Assembly (NCBI GenBank): GCA_015163825.1
Contig: JAAOIL010000025.1
Span: 1-9,593, forward strand
Source: Alphaproteobacteria bacterium
GTDB lineage: Bacteria > Pseudomonadota > Alphaproteobacteria > RS24
Direction: 5' to 3'
Length of the DNA stretch: 9,593 bases
Shown: piece by piece, positions 1 to 6,407 of the stretch
How the letters are laid out: every line of letters begins with the position of its first letter
Numbering within the stretch: the stretch's first letter is position 1
The notes under the pieces: model-generated
Told to the model about the DNA's origin: nothing
What the model saw: only the letters and a program-made list of their open reading frames with translations
Databases searched by the model: none
Made by a program: the position numbers and the translations under genes

Positions 1-754
1 AAACAGAACCACACCAAGCACCCGCCGCCCCCATAGACATCGCCGCCGCCATTTGCTCGCCCGTGGTTATGCCCCCTGCGGCAAGCACGGGCACATCGGC
101 ACCAATCTTTTCTAACTCCCTACATATTTCGGGGATTAAGACCATCGTTGAAACCTCGCCGCAATGCCCCCCTGCTTCGCCACCTGCCGCAATGAGGACA
201 TCAACCCCAGCAGCCACTTGTGCGATGGCGTGTTCTTTTGCGCCGACCAATGCCCCTGTCGCCACACCATGTTGTTCTGCCATCGCTTTCATAGATTGCG
301 GCGGCACACCCAGCGCATTAACAATGATTTTAATCGGGTGTTGGAAAGCAACTTGCATACTGGCAATCGCCCCCTCTTCTTGGAGGTTCTGGCTGAAATT
401 ACTGCTAGTCACTGGCGCGGCTTCATCGGCGGTAACAATGTTGTAATCTGCCAGCAGTTTTTCTACAAAATCACGATGCTCTGCGGGAATAGATTTACGC
501 AAAGCCTCCTCATCTATTTTTTCGCCCTTGCCTTCAAACTTATTGGGCACGATTAAATCTACCCCATAAGGCTTGCCGTCAATATGGGCATCTATCCATT
601 CTAACTCTTCCTTCAATCGCTCTGGGGGGTGATTAACCGCACCCAATACACCCATGCCCCCCGCCCGAGAGACCGCCACCACAACATCACGACAATGCGT
701 GAAAGCAAAAAGCGGAAACTCTATGCCAAACTTTTCTGTAATTGCGGTTTTCAT
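1..754 (-). CDS. Nitronate monooxygenase (2-nitropropane dioxygenase) family flavoenzyme, C-terminus cut by window edge
   Basis: My own translation of the minus strand from ATG at 754 gives 251 codons running off the left edge. Family members are FMN-dependent TIM-barrel enzymes that oxidise alkyl nitronates, although many annotated members have other or unknown substrates. Visible family marks are SRAGGMGVLGA near residues 29-39, AAGGEAGGHCGEVSTMV around 189-205 with the presumed catalytic-base His197, and the FMN phosphate-binding loop VLAAGGITTGEQMAAA near 225-240. The N-terminus reads FPLFAFTHCRDVV instead of the usual P-M-x-G flavin-loop sequence. This points to a divergent subclass whose real substrate may not be a nitronate. 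AAGGGAGC at 762-769 is a good ribosome binding site and supports the start. The gene begins 18 nt after the DUF3604 stop, so it is the most distal operon gene in the window. The family assignment is sure; the reaction is not. Confidence 0.9.
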   Translation of the reverse strand, partial: MKTAITEKFGIEFPLFAFTHCRDVVVAVSRAGGMGVLGAVNHPPERLKEELEWIDAHIDGKPYGVDLIVPNKFEGKGEKIDEEALRKSIPAEHRDFVEKLLADYNIVTADEAAPVTSSNFSQNLQEEGAIASMQVAFQHPIKIIVNALGVPPQSMKAMAEQHGVATGALVGAKEHAIAQVAAGVDVLIAAGGEAGGHCGEVSTMVLIPEICRELEKIGADVPVLAAGGITTGEQMAAAMSMGAAGAWCGSV

Positions 755-772
755 AATGATTGCTCCCTTATA

Positions 773-2983
773 TTAATTGCTGCCATATTCTACATAGATC
801 GGCGAAGACCATGCACGTTCTTCCACCATACCGACACAATCATCGCTGGCGGGTGTGCGGTCATCGCCATAGCAAATGTTGAGCGATATGCAATTGCCGT
901 CTTTATCGTAAGTGCAACGCAGATTATCAGCATTTATTTTCTCTGTTGGTTCTTGTATGGCGCGCGCATAATAAGTCGCCATACGACCAGACGAGGAAAA
1001 CTCTGGATCTGTAAATGAAAAACTACACCCATTACTATTGGTGTCGCATTCATGGGTGAGCCAGTTATCGTCTATCAAGTCTGCCACATTTTCATTACGG
1101 GAAACTTGCGGACGAATACGCACAATTTCAATGCGGGAGATTTTAAGGCGTTCATTAGACGGATTAAAACACTCATTAGCGCAGAGTTTTTGAATACGCT
1201 CTGCCCCTAGCACATCTTGGGCTTGGTCGGGGCAGCCTTCTTTTTGTTTATAGGCACCCACAGCCTTGACTTCAAAATTTGGGGATTGCGTGCGTTGTGT
1301 GGTGCTGCCCATCATCACACCATCATTGGTGTTGAACCAAAGCAGAATACGAGCGCCACTTGTGCCATAAGTTTCGCGTCTTTCCATAGCGGCAAAAATT
1401 TCTTCTCGTGAGCGGCCTTCGCTATGGACGGCGGCTAGCCCCCCTGTCGTCCAGAAACTGGCTTGGCGTTCCATTTCAGTCGCACGAAAGCCCAATGAGG
1501 CGACCACTTCTGGGTCTAATTCTAGGGCTTCATCGGCAGCCTCGCCTTTGGGATAGGTGCGCTTGCGCCATGTCTCGGATAGATGCACGGCTTCTGTATT
1601 GCGTAGTCTATCCACTTCTTTATAGCCTGTGCCGGGTCGTGCTCTGTGATTATCGCTTGCGGCAATGAAGCCCCAGTTTAATCGTGTCGTATTATCGGGG
1701 TCGTCAAAGTTTCTTATAGCCAGACCATATTGTACACTATTGCCTGGGCGATAACCAAAGGAAGGCAAGAAGCAATCTTTGCACTGCCCTGCATCTAGCC
1801 ATTCTTCTATTTTTGTGCCGGGTACAGAAAGGTGTGCCGCCACACTAGATTGTGCGGCAAGATATCGTGCTTCTTTTGCTCTGGCGGTGCAAGTGTTTGC
1901 GTCTTCGCCATTGTCTAGGCAACGCGCTTTAACAATCTCTCCCGCCCGATGACACATTGGCAGATAATCTTTTGTCGGGGCGGGGCAAGCATAAGTGCCA
2001 TCGGCTTGTAATGTCACAGCCCTAAAATCTCTGTATTCTTCTGAATTACCGTGCCCTGACATTATCTCTACTAGAGGAAAAGCATCGGGGCGTTGGTCTG
2101 CCTTTAAGTGCTTGTCAAATTCCACCCCTGCTGGTGTATAAAATCCCCATGTTGTGCCGTGGGGAATGACGAGGGGATCAACCTTCTGTTCCTCTAGGCT
2201 TTTGATGAGTGTGCCGGGTGTTTCGGCAATTTCAAAGCACGAAGCGGGAAGTTTATCGGCGCTTATAGTGGCATCGCAAAGGGGAACATTGGCGGCTTCA
2301 TCTAGGAAGCGGCGAATATCGTAATAGTCTTGCCGATTGGCGGGATCTAATAGCGGCAAGGCTAATGGCACAAGCGATTTGCCACGTGTCCGCAAAGCAT
2401 TTGTTGAAACACCGCCCGATGCGATAGGGCGTTTTGATAGTTTCTCATCTTCTAAATCACGGAAAATAACATTTTTATGTCCGTAATGTGTGGCGGGGGT
2501 GGCGCCGACTTGTGTCCATTCAAAGCCGATAAAACTAACCATATCATCTTGTGAAACCGCATTACAAGCACGGATACTTTCTTTGGCATCCGACCAGCGT
2601 TTTGGCGTAGAGGCTTCGGCGTGGTCGGTAATCGCCCAGAAATCTAGTGCCGAACAAAACCGAGCATAATCACACGCATCTGCCAGAGGGTGCGACCCCT
2701 CCCCCCCATAAATGGGAAGCGACCACAAAAAGGCATCGGTAGAGTTTGTCGTATGGACGTGTAAATCACCAAACAATATCTGTTTTGTGTCGCCGCCAAT
2801 ACGAGCCGCCGCATTCGCCTGATTATCTATCCGTGCCGTCACACTTTGCGCCGTACGTGGGCTGGTGCCGATAATCGTGCCGCTATCGCGCGTTCTGCCA
2901 AAGAAATCAAACGCAGCACCAAAGGCGTAAAGTGCCACCAATGCTATTACCGCAATCCCTGTAATCTTTATGTTCCGTGCCAT
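773..2983 (-). CDS. DUF3604 protein, exported or membrane-anchored, with PHP-like metal-binding motifs
   Basis: A 736-residue protein. Residues 1-22 are a charged start followed by a hydrophobic stretch (ITGIAVIALVALYAFGAAF), which could be a signal peptide or an uncleaved N-terminal anchor. The body therefore probably sits in the periplasm. Probable metal ligands are GDLHVHT (72-78), DFWAITDHAE (114-123), GHKNVIF (168-174), VIPHGTTWG (272-280), EIMSGHGNSE (307-316) and SDNHRARPGTGY (443-454). The H-x-H and TDH pattern resembles PHP-type phosphoesterases, so a metal-dependent hydrolase is my inference; DUF3604 (PF12228) itself has no settled function. EIFAAMERRETYGTSGARI (528-546) is a typical family block. 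Cysteines are frequent, especially after residue 580, which suits disulfides outside the cytoplasm. The start is fixed by AGGGAGA at 2991-2997. It lies 15 nt after the thioesterase stop and 18 nt before the nitronate monooxygenase-like gene. Family certain, activity unknown. Confidence 0.93.
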   Translation of the reverse strand: MARNIKITGIAVIALVALYAFGAAFDFFGRTRDSGTIIGTSPRTAQSVTARIDNQANAAARIGGDTKQILFGDLHVHTTNSTDAFLWSLPIYGGEGSHPLADACDYARFCSALDFWAITDHAEASTPKRWSDAKESIRACNAVSQDDMVSFIGFEWTQVGATPATHYGHKNVIFRDLEDEKLSKRPIASGGVSTNALRTRGKSLVPLALPLLDPANRQDYYDIRRFLDEAANVPLCDATISADKLPASCFEIAETPGTLIKSLEEQKVDPLVIPHGTTWGFYTPAGVEFDKHLKADQRPDAFPLVEIMSGHGNSEEYRDFRAVTLQADGTYACPAPTKDYLPMCHRAGEIVKARCLDNGEDANTCTARAKEARYLAAQSSVAAHLSVPGTKIEEWLDAGQCKDCFLPSFGYRPGNSVQYGLAIRNFDDPDNTTRLNWGFIAASDNHRARPGTGYKEVDRLRNTEAVHLSETWRKRTYPKGEAADEALELDPEVVASLGFRATEMERQASFWTTGGLAAVHSEGRSREEIFAAMERRETYGTSGARILLWFNTNDGVMMGSTTQRTQSPNFEVKAVGAYKQKEGCPDQAQDVLGAERIQKLCANECFNPSNERLKISRIEIVRIRPQVSRNENVADLIDDNWLTHECDTNSNGCSFSFTDPEFSSSGRMATYYARAIQEPTEKINADNLRCTYDKDGNCISLNICYGDDRTPASDDCVGMVEERAWSSPIYVEYGSN

Positions 2984-2998
2984 TAGTTTCTCTCCCTA

Positions 2999-3418
2999 TT
3001 ATTTTCTTGCTCTTAACTTAAAAGTCGCACTGGCAGTCGCCACCAATTCATCTTGGTTATTATGCAATATCGCTTCCACAAATGCCACAGATTTTCCAAG
3101 ACGCAAAACAGACCCAAAGGCTTTGTAATGCCCCACATAACCCGCTTGTAGATAACATGTCTTTAGCTCCAATGTCACATGTCCTAGATATTTATCCATA
3201 TCCAATGCGCCGCGAATGGCAACGCCACAAGCCGTATCCAGCATTGTCGCATACGCCCCGCCATGCAGAATATCTTGCAAATTCAAAAACTGCTCGCCAA
3301 TGGTGAAATGCACCTCAGATTTGCCCTCACTCATAGAAATAATCTGCCGCCCTATCATATCGGACATAGGCGAAGTGATAGCGGTATTCGTATTTATATC
3401 TTTCGGTAGCTCACGCAT
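2999..3418 (-). CDS. PaaI-type hotdog-fold acyl-CoA thioesterase
   Basis: A 139-residue single hotdog domain, the usual length for the PaaI/YdiI group, which hydrolyses aryl- or acyl-CoA thioesters in the cytoplasm. The diagnostic block is LQDILHGGAYATMLDTACG (about 47-65). It has the HGG motif at 52-54 on the central helix and an acidic Asp61 in the position of the catalytic residue of bacterial PaaI. The second half (LELKTCYLQAG, then FVEAILHNNQDELVATASATFKL) matches the beta strands that build the CoA groove. Only 3 nt separate it from the GST stop, and no strong ribosome binding site precedes its ATG, so translation is probably coupled to the GST gene. Its place in the operon suggests clearance or release of a CoA intermediate, but the acyl group cannot be told. 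Family sure, substrate unknown. Confidence 0.92.
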   Translation of the reverse strand: MRELPKDINTNTAITSPMSDMIGRQIISMSEGKSEVHFTIGEQFLNLQDILHGGAYATMLDTACGVAIRGALDMDKYLGHVTLELKTCYLQAGYVGHYKAFGSVLRLGKSVAFVEAILHNNQDELVATASATFKLRARK

Positions 3419-3421
3419 ATA

Positions 3422-4039
3422 TTACTGACCAAAACTTTCATGGGACGCCAAACGCTCCATATAAGCCGTCAAGTTTTTATGCGTAGGGGAAACACCCATT
3501 TTCAGTGCCGCCCCAAACTCCATCATCCCGAAAAATATCGGGTCGGCATAGCTTAAGCGTTCGCCACACATAAAAGTTTTACCCGCCATCTGCTTATCAA
3601 GCCAAGCCATACCACCTTCTGCCATCGCAAAGGAAGGTTCCGATAACCCCTCGTGTATAGGAATACGACCAGCGAAAAAATCTTTCCCCGCGCCATGGCG
3701 GAAGCCATTCATAAACGGTGCTATAATCCAATAATCCATCTGGCGCACACGCATTCGTGTTTCAGCACGTTCTTCTGCTGTGTTGCCGCCCAAAGATGGG
3801 TCGGGCTTAATCTCGTCCAGATATTCCGCAATCGCCGAAACTTCTGCAATGGCGAAGCCACTATCGGTGATTAAACACGGCAATTGCCCCGCCGGATTGA
3901 TTGCTTTATATGCGGGCGCACGATTATCGCCTTTTAGCATATCAATCTCTATCCATTCGGGTTCTATGCCCTTTATCTTTAGAATAATCGCCAACGCACG
4001 AGGGTTTGGGGCGGGTGATGTTGATGTATAAACTTTCAT
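3422..4039 (-). CDS. Glutathione S-transferase family protein
   Basis: A 205-residue cytoplasmic two-domain GST of normal length. The N-terminal thioredoxin-like domain spans roughly 1-78. It has SPAPNPRAL at 8-16 in the active-site loop, the cis-proline in GQLPCL (Pro54), and the glutathione-binding stretch IAEVSAIAEYLDE (64-76), where Glu66 replaces the first position of the usual E-S pair and Val67 the second. The helical C-terminal domain follows, with the conserved N-capping motif LSYADPIFFG (Asp166). No cysteine sits in the 8-16 loop, so a Ser/Tyr-type or non-catalytic role is more likely than a Cys-type (omega/beta) GST. The ribosome binding site AGGGAGAGA at 4045-4053 supports the start. 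It lies 23 nt after the ene-reductase gene and 3 nt before the thioesterase, so it likely conjugates or isomerises a reactive intermediate of the same pathway. That role is inferred. Confidence 0.92.
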   Translation of the reverse strand: MKVYTSTSPAPNPRALAIILKIKGIEPEWIEIDMLKGDNRAPAYKAINPAGQLPCLITDSGFAIAEVSAIAEYLDEIKPDPSLGGNTAEERAETRMRVRQMDYWIIAPFMNGFRHGAGKDFFAGRIPIHEGLSEPSFAMAEGGMAWLDKQMAGKTFMCGERLSYADPIFFGMMEFGAALKMGVSPTHKNLTAYMERLASHESFGQ

Positions 4040-4062
4040 AATGGTCTCTCCCTTTTTGTGAT

Positions 4063-5160
4063 TTAGCTTAAAACTGCCATATCTTCACGTGCGAATGGTT
4101 TTAGTTGCTCAAACTGCCCATCACGGATTTTGTTTGCCCAATCAGGGTCTGTCAATAATGCCCGACCAACACCGACTAAATCAAATTCCCCAGCGTCTAG
4201 GCGGGTGATGAGGTCGTCAATCGGGGCGGCTTGCGAGCCTTCCCCTTGAAACGCCGCAATGAAATCCCCCGCCAGACCAACAGAGCCAACGGTTATCGTT
4301 GGAATGCCTGTAAGTTTTTTAACCCACCCTGCAAAGTTAAGAGTTGAGCCTTCAAATTCTGGCTCCCAAAAACGCCTTGTAGAGCAATCAAAGCAATCTA
4401 TCCCCGCCTCTATCATAGGCTGTAGGAAGGCTTTTAGTTCATCGGGCGTGGGGGCGAGTTTTGTTTCAAAGTCTTGTTGTTTCCATTGCGATATGCGGAT
4501 GATAAGCGGGAAGTCTTCCCCGACTTCGGCACGTGCTTTGGCGATAATATCGGCGGCGAAACGTGTGCGTTGTTCAAGTTGTCCCCCGAACTCGTCATCG
4601 CGCGTATTTGTGCCGTCCCAGAAAAACTGGTCAATCAAATAGCCGTGTGCGCCGTGAAATTGGGCGCCATCAAAGCCCAAGCGTCGTGCTTCATACGCCC
4701 CTTTAGCAAAGGCATCTATGATAGATTGCACTTCTGATTTATCTAATGCCACGCCAGTTTCTTTACCCGGATATTTTAGCCCCGATGGTGAAACGGTGGC
4801 GGCACTAGGATTTGGTCCTGTCTCCTTCGGGCGCATTGCCCCTTGATGCCATAATTGCGGCATAATCAAACCACCCGCATCATGGACTTCATCGGCAACC
4901 CTTTTCCAGCCCTTTAATGATTCCGCTTCATGGAAGTTCGGCACTTTTTCATCATTGCTTGCTGATGGGTGGTTAATCGTTGTGCCTTCTGTTATAATAA
5001 GCCCCACGCCCCCTTCTGCTCTGCGGCGGTAATAACGCGCAACAGAAGCGTCTGGCACACCACCCGGCGAAAAACTACGGGTCATCGGTGCCATAACAAT
5101 GCGATTGGCTATTTCTAAATTCTTTATGGTGAAGGGGCTAAATAAGGCGGGATAATTCAT
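4063..5160 (-). CDS. Old Yellow Enzyme-family NADH:flavin oxidoreductase (ene-reductase)
   Basis: A 365-residue FMN-dependent TIM barrel of the short Old Yellow Enzyme type, without the extra iron-sulfur/NAD domains of 2,4-dienoyl-CoA reductase. Family blocks in order are LFSPFTIKNLEIANRIVMAP (6-25), MTR at 26-28, IITEGT (55-60), PQLWHQGAMR (101-110), the substrate-anchoring HGAHGYLIDQFF (169-180; His169, His172 and the proton-donor Tyr174), RDDEFGG (187-193), VGSVGLAG near 291-298, and VGVGRALLTDPDWANKIRDG near the end, which binds the FMN phosphate. Such enzymes use NAD(P)H to reduce activated C=C bonds, nitro groups or nitrate esters in the cytoplasm. It is the first gene of the minus-strand operon, 90 bp from the divergent hspQ. 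The start is supported by AGAAAGAGAG just upstream, though the spacing is short. Family certain; the physiological substrate is unknown. Confidence 0.95.
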   Translation of the reverse strand: MNYPALFSPFTIKNLEIANRIVMAPMTRSFSPGGVPDASVARYYRRRAEGGVGLIITEGTTINHPSASNDEKVPNFHEAESLKGWKRVADEVHDAGGLIMPQLWHQGAMRPKETGPNPSAATVSPSGLKYPGKETGVALDKSEVQSIIDAFAKGAYEARRLGFDGAQFHGAHGYLIDQFFWDGTNTRDDEFGGQLEQRTRFAADIIAKARAEVGEDFPLIIRISQWKQQDFETKLAPTPDELKAFLQPMIEAGIDCFDCSTRRFWEPEFEGSTLNFAGWVKKLTGIPTITVGSVGLAGDFIAAFQGEGSQAAPIDDLITRLDAGEFDLVGVGRALLTDPDWANKIRDGQFEQLKPFAREDMAVLS

Positions 5161-5250
5161 AAGGCTCTCTTTCTATATATGTGTGGAGCAAAGACACTAA
5201 ACCACCCGCAAAGCATAGACAAGCATAAATAAGCAGGGTAAACAGAAACT
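5161..5250. promoter_or_regulatory. Divergent promoter region between the minus-strand operon and hspQ
   Basis: This 90-bp gap is the only place where both arms can start transcription, so it should hold two back-to-back promoters. I searched for sigma-70 boxes. On the minus strand, TTGTCT and TAGTGT separated by 17 nt are the best pair but match the consensus poorly (4/6 and 3/6). On the plus strand CATAAATAAG offers a possible -10 without a good -35. No heat-shock sigma box upstream of hspQ and no clear operator palindrome could be seen. The plus-strand ribosome binding site is a weak AGGG at 5235-5238, 12 nt from the hspQ ATG. The promoter role follows from gene layout, not from recognised motifs. 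Confidence 0.5.
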
Positions 5251-5583
5251 ATGACCGAAATCCGCACAGCAAAATTTCGTATCGGTGCTCTCGTGAAGCA
5301 TCGGCTATTCCCCTTTCGGGGCGTCATATTTGATGTCGATCCTGTCTTCGCAAACACCGAAGAATGGTGGCAATCTATCCCTGCCGAAGTGCGTCCGCAT
5401 AAAGACCAGCCCTTCTATCATCTATTTGCCCAAAACGATGACAGCGAATACATCGCCTATGTATCAGAGCAAAATCTGCTGCCCGATAACAGCGAAGAAC
5501 CCGTGCGACACCCGCAAGTGAAAGAGATATTTGAAGATTTTGACGGAAAACGATATGCCATTCGCCCCGAAAACACACATTAA
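5251..5583 (+). CDS. hspQ: HspQ / hemimethylated-DNA-binding (YccV-like) protein
   Basis: A 110-residue small cytoplasmic protein that matches the HspQ family along its length. KFRIGALVKHRLFPFRGVIF (8-27) is followed by DVDPVF (28-33), then the acidic EEWWQSIP loop, QPFYHLF (53-59) and IAYVSEQNLLP (68-78). In E. coli, HspQ is heat-inducible, binds hemimethylated oriC DNA, affects DnaA levels and acts as a specificity-enhancing factor for Lon proteolysis. These roles are known for the family and not shown here. Its last codons lie inside a 12-bp tandem repeat, so the C-terminal NTH and the TAA stop are repeat-encoded. It is the first plus-strand gene, divergent from the ene-reductase operon. 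Whether the downstream hydrolase is on the same transcript is unclear, but no terminator is visible between them. Confidence 0.93.
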   Translation: MTEIRTAKFRIGALVKHRLFPFRGVIFDVDPVFANTEEWWQSIPAEVRPHKDQPFYHLFAQNDDSEYIAYVSEQNLLPDNSEEPVRHPQVKEIFEDFDGKRYAIRPENTH

Positions 5584-5617
5584 AACACACATTAAAACAC
5601 CCCCTAAAACACACCAT
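5570..5617 (+). repeat. Four tandem 12-bp repeats, in phase with the hspQ frame
   Basis: Units are AAAACACACATT (5570-5581), an identical copy (5582-5593), AAAACACCCCCT (5594-5605) and AAAACACACCAT (5606-5617). Because the unit is 12 nt, each copy reads in the hspQ frame as NTH or NTP followed by a stop. Stops fall at 5581 (TAA), 5593 (TAA), 5605 (TAA) and 5617 (TGA). Gain or loss of a unit would therefore leave the HspQ product nearly unchanged while altering the spacing to the next gene. The first two units are perfect copies and the last two have drifted, which suggests recent slippage duplication. It is too short and lacks spacers, so it is not CRISPR. Confidence 0.88.
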
Positions 5618-5624
5618 GAGGGGG
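5600..5624 (+). promoter_or_regulatory. Possible hairpin covering the ribosome binding site of the hydrolase gene
   Basis: CCCCCT (5600-5605, in the third repeat unit) can pair with AGGGGG (5619-5624) around a 13-nt loop, forming six base pairs of which five are G-C. AGGGGG sits 9 nt before the ATG at 5634, an ideal Shine-Dalgarno distance, so the same bases would be masked when the hairpin forms. No T-run follows, so this is not an intrinsic terminator. Regulation by this structure is an inference from base complementarity only; the stem is short and could be chance. Confidence 0.4.
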
Positions 5625-5633
5625 CGTCGCTTT

Positions 5634-6401
5634 ATGTTTTTGTTTCGTAAGATATTTCATTTTTTTGGGCGGATGATTATTCGCTATATCCAAAAGCCTA
5701 CGGGGAATTATCGTCCCTATCAGTTTATACCTCTGGCGGAACTGGAATCCTGCCTGAAACCGGGCGATGTGCTGCTGGTGGAGGGAAATCAACGTATATC
5801 AACCGCCATTAAGTATCTGACGCAATCGACATGGTCGCATGCGGCTTTGTTTGTCGGGCGTGAGGCGGGGTTTACCGATAAATACGGACAAGCCGCCTCC
5901 CTCATTGAAGCCGATGTGGAAGATGGCGTCATCACCTCCAGCCTGACGAAATATCTCGGCTATAATACACGGATATGTCGCCCCATATTGATTACCAACG
6001 ATGATAGAGAAAACGTCATAATCTATGCCCAGAAGGCTTTGGGGCAGACCTATGACATCAAAAATGTCATGGATTTGGCACGATATTTATTGCCACAACC
6101 CCCTGTTCCCCAAAGCTGGCGGCGGCGGCTGATATCGCTGGGCAGTGGCGAACCGACCCAAGCGATATGCTCCACCCTGATAGCCAAAGCCTTCCAATCT
6201 ATTCGCTATCCAATTTTGCCCCATATCACACAAGAAAATAACCGAGAAATCCTACATATTCGGCATCATTCGCTGTTTACGCCTCGTGATTTTGACCTAT
6301 CACCCTATTTTTCTGTGATAAAACCAACCATAGAGAAACAACCCGACTATAAGGCTTTTGAGTGGCGAGAATTTTCAAATAAATTAGAAAATAAATCATA
6401 A
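5634..6401 (+). CDS. YiiX/YebB-like permuted NlpC/P60 (papain-like) cysteine hydrolase
   Basis: I place the start at ATG 5634 because AGGGGG lies 9 nt upstream. The in-frame ATG at 5616 has no ribosome binding site and would add MRGRRF. From 5634 the protein has 255 residues. The circularly permuted papain-like order is visible: LKPGDVLLVEG (about 42-52), STWSHAALFVG with catalytic His69, SLIEAD with Glu93, GQTYDIKNVMDLARYLL (about 137-153), and the late nucleophile block AICSTLIAKAF with Cys179. Known relatives act on peptide, amide or lipid-acyl bonds. E. coli YiiX is a periplasmic member of unproven substrate. The N-terminus MFLFRKIFHFFGRMIIRYIQ is basic and hydrophobic but a poor cleavable signal, so it may bind the membrane. 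It sits 6 nt before a periplasmic peptide-binding protein gene, so it may cleave envelope-derived peptides; that link is inferred. Confidence 0.85.
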   Translation: MFLFRKIFHFFGRMIIRYIQKPTGNYRPYQFIPLAELESCLKPGDVLLVEGNQRISTAIKYLTQSTWSHAALFVGREAGFTDKYGQAASLIEADVEDGVITSSLTKYLGYNTRICRPILITNDDRENVIIYAQKALGQTYDIKNVMDLARYLLPQPPVPQSWRRRLISLGSGEPTQAICSTLIAKAFQSIRYPILPHITQENNREILHIRHHSLFTPRDFDLSPYFSVIKPTIEKQPDYKAFEWREFSNKLENKS

Positions 6402-6407
6402 AATACA

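Noticed and set aside
63..1018. Plus-strand open frames at 63-446, 164-556 and 629-1018
   Set aside because: They lie opposite the nitronate monooxygenase and DUF3604 genes, show no family motif, and have composition typical of antisense shadows.
1217..1668. Plus-strand open frames at 1217-1411 and 1408-1668
   Set aside because: Both are antisense to the strongly supported DUF3604 gene and have no recognisable domain.
3832..3850. GST glutathione-binding motif with Val in place of the usual Ser after Glu66
   Set aside because: E-V-x-A-I variants at this site are familiar in bacterial GSTs, so this does not indicate a broken or novel enzyme.
5570..5624. CRISPR array or intrinsic terminator at the hspQ end
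   Set aside because: Units are 12 bp with no spacers, so it is not CRISPR. The hairpin is not followed by a T-run, so it is not a typical terminator.
5616..5633. Upstream ATG for the YiiX-like hydrolase at 5616
   Set aside because: It falls in the last tandem-repeat unit with no ribosome binding site before it, whereas ATG 5634 has AGGGGG at the right distance. It is not fully excluded.
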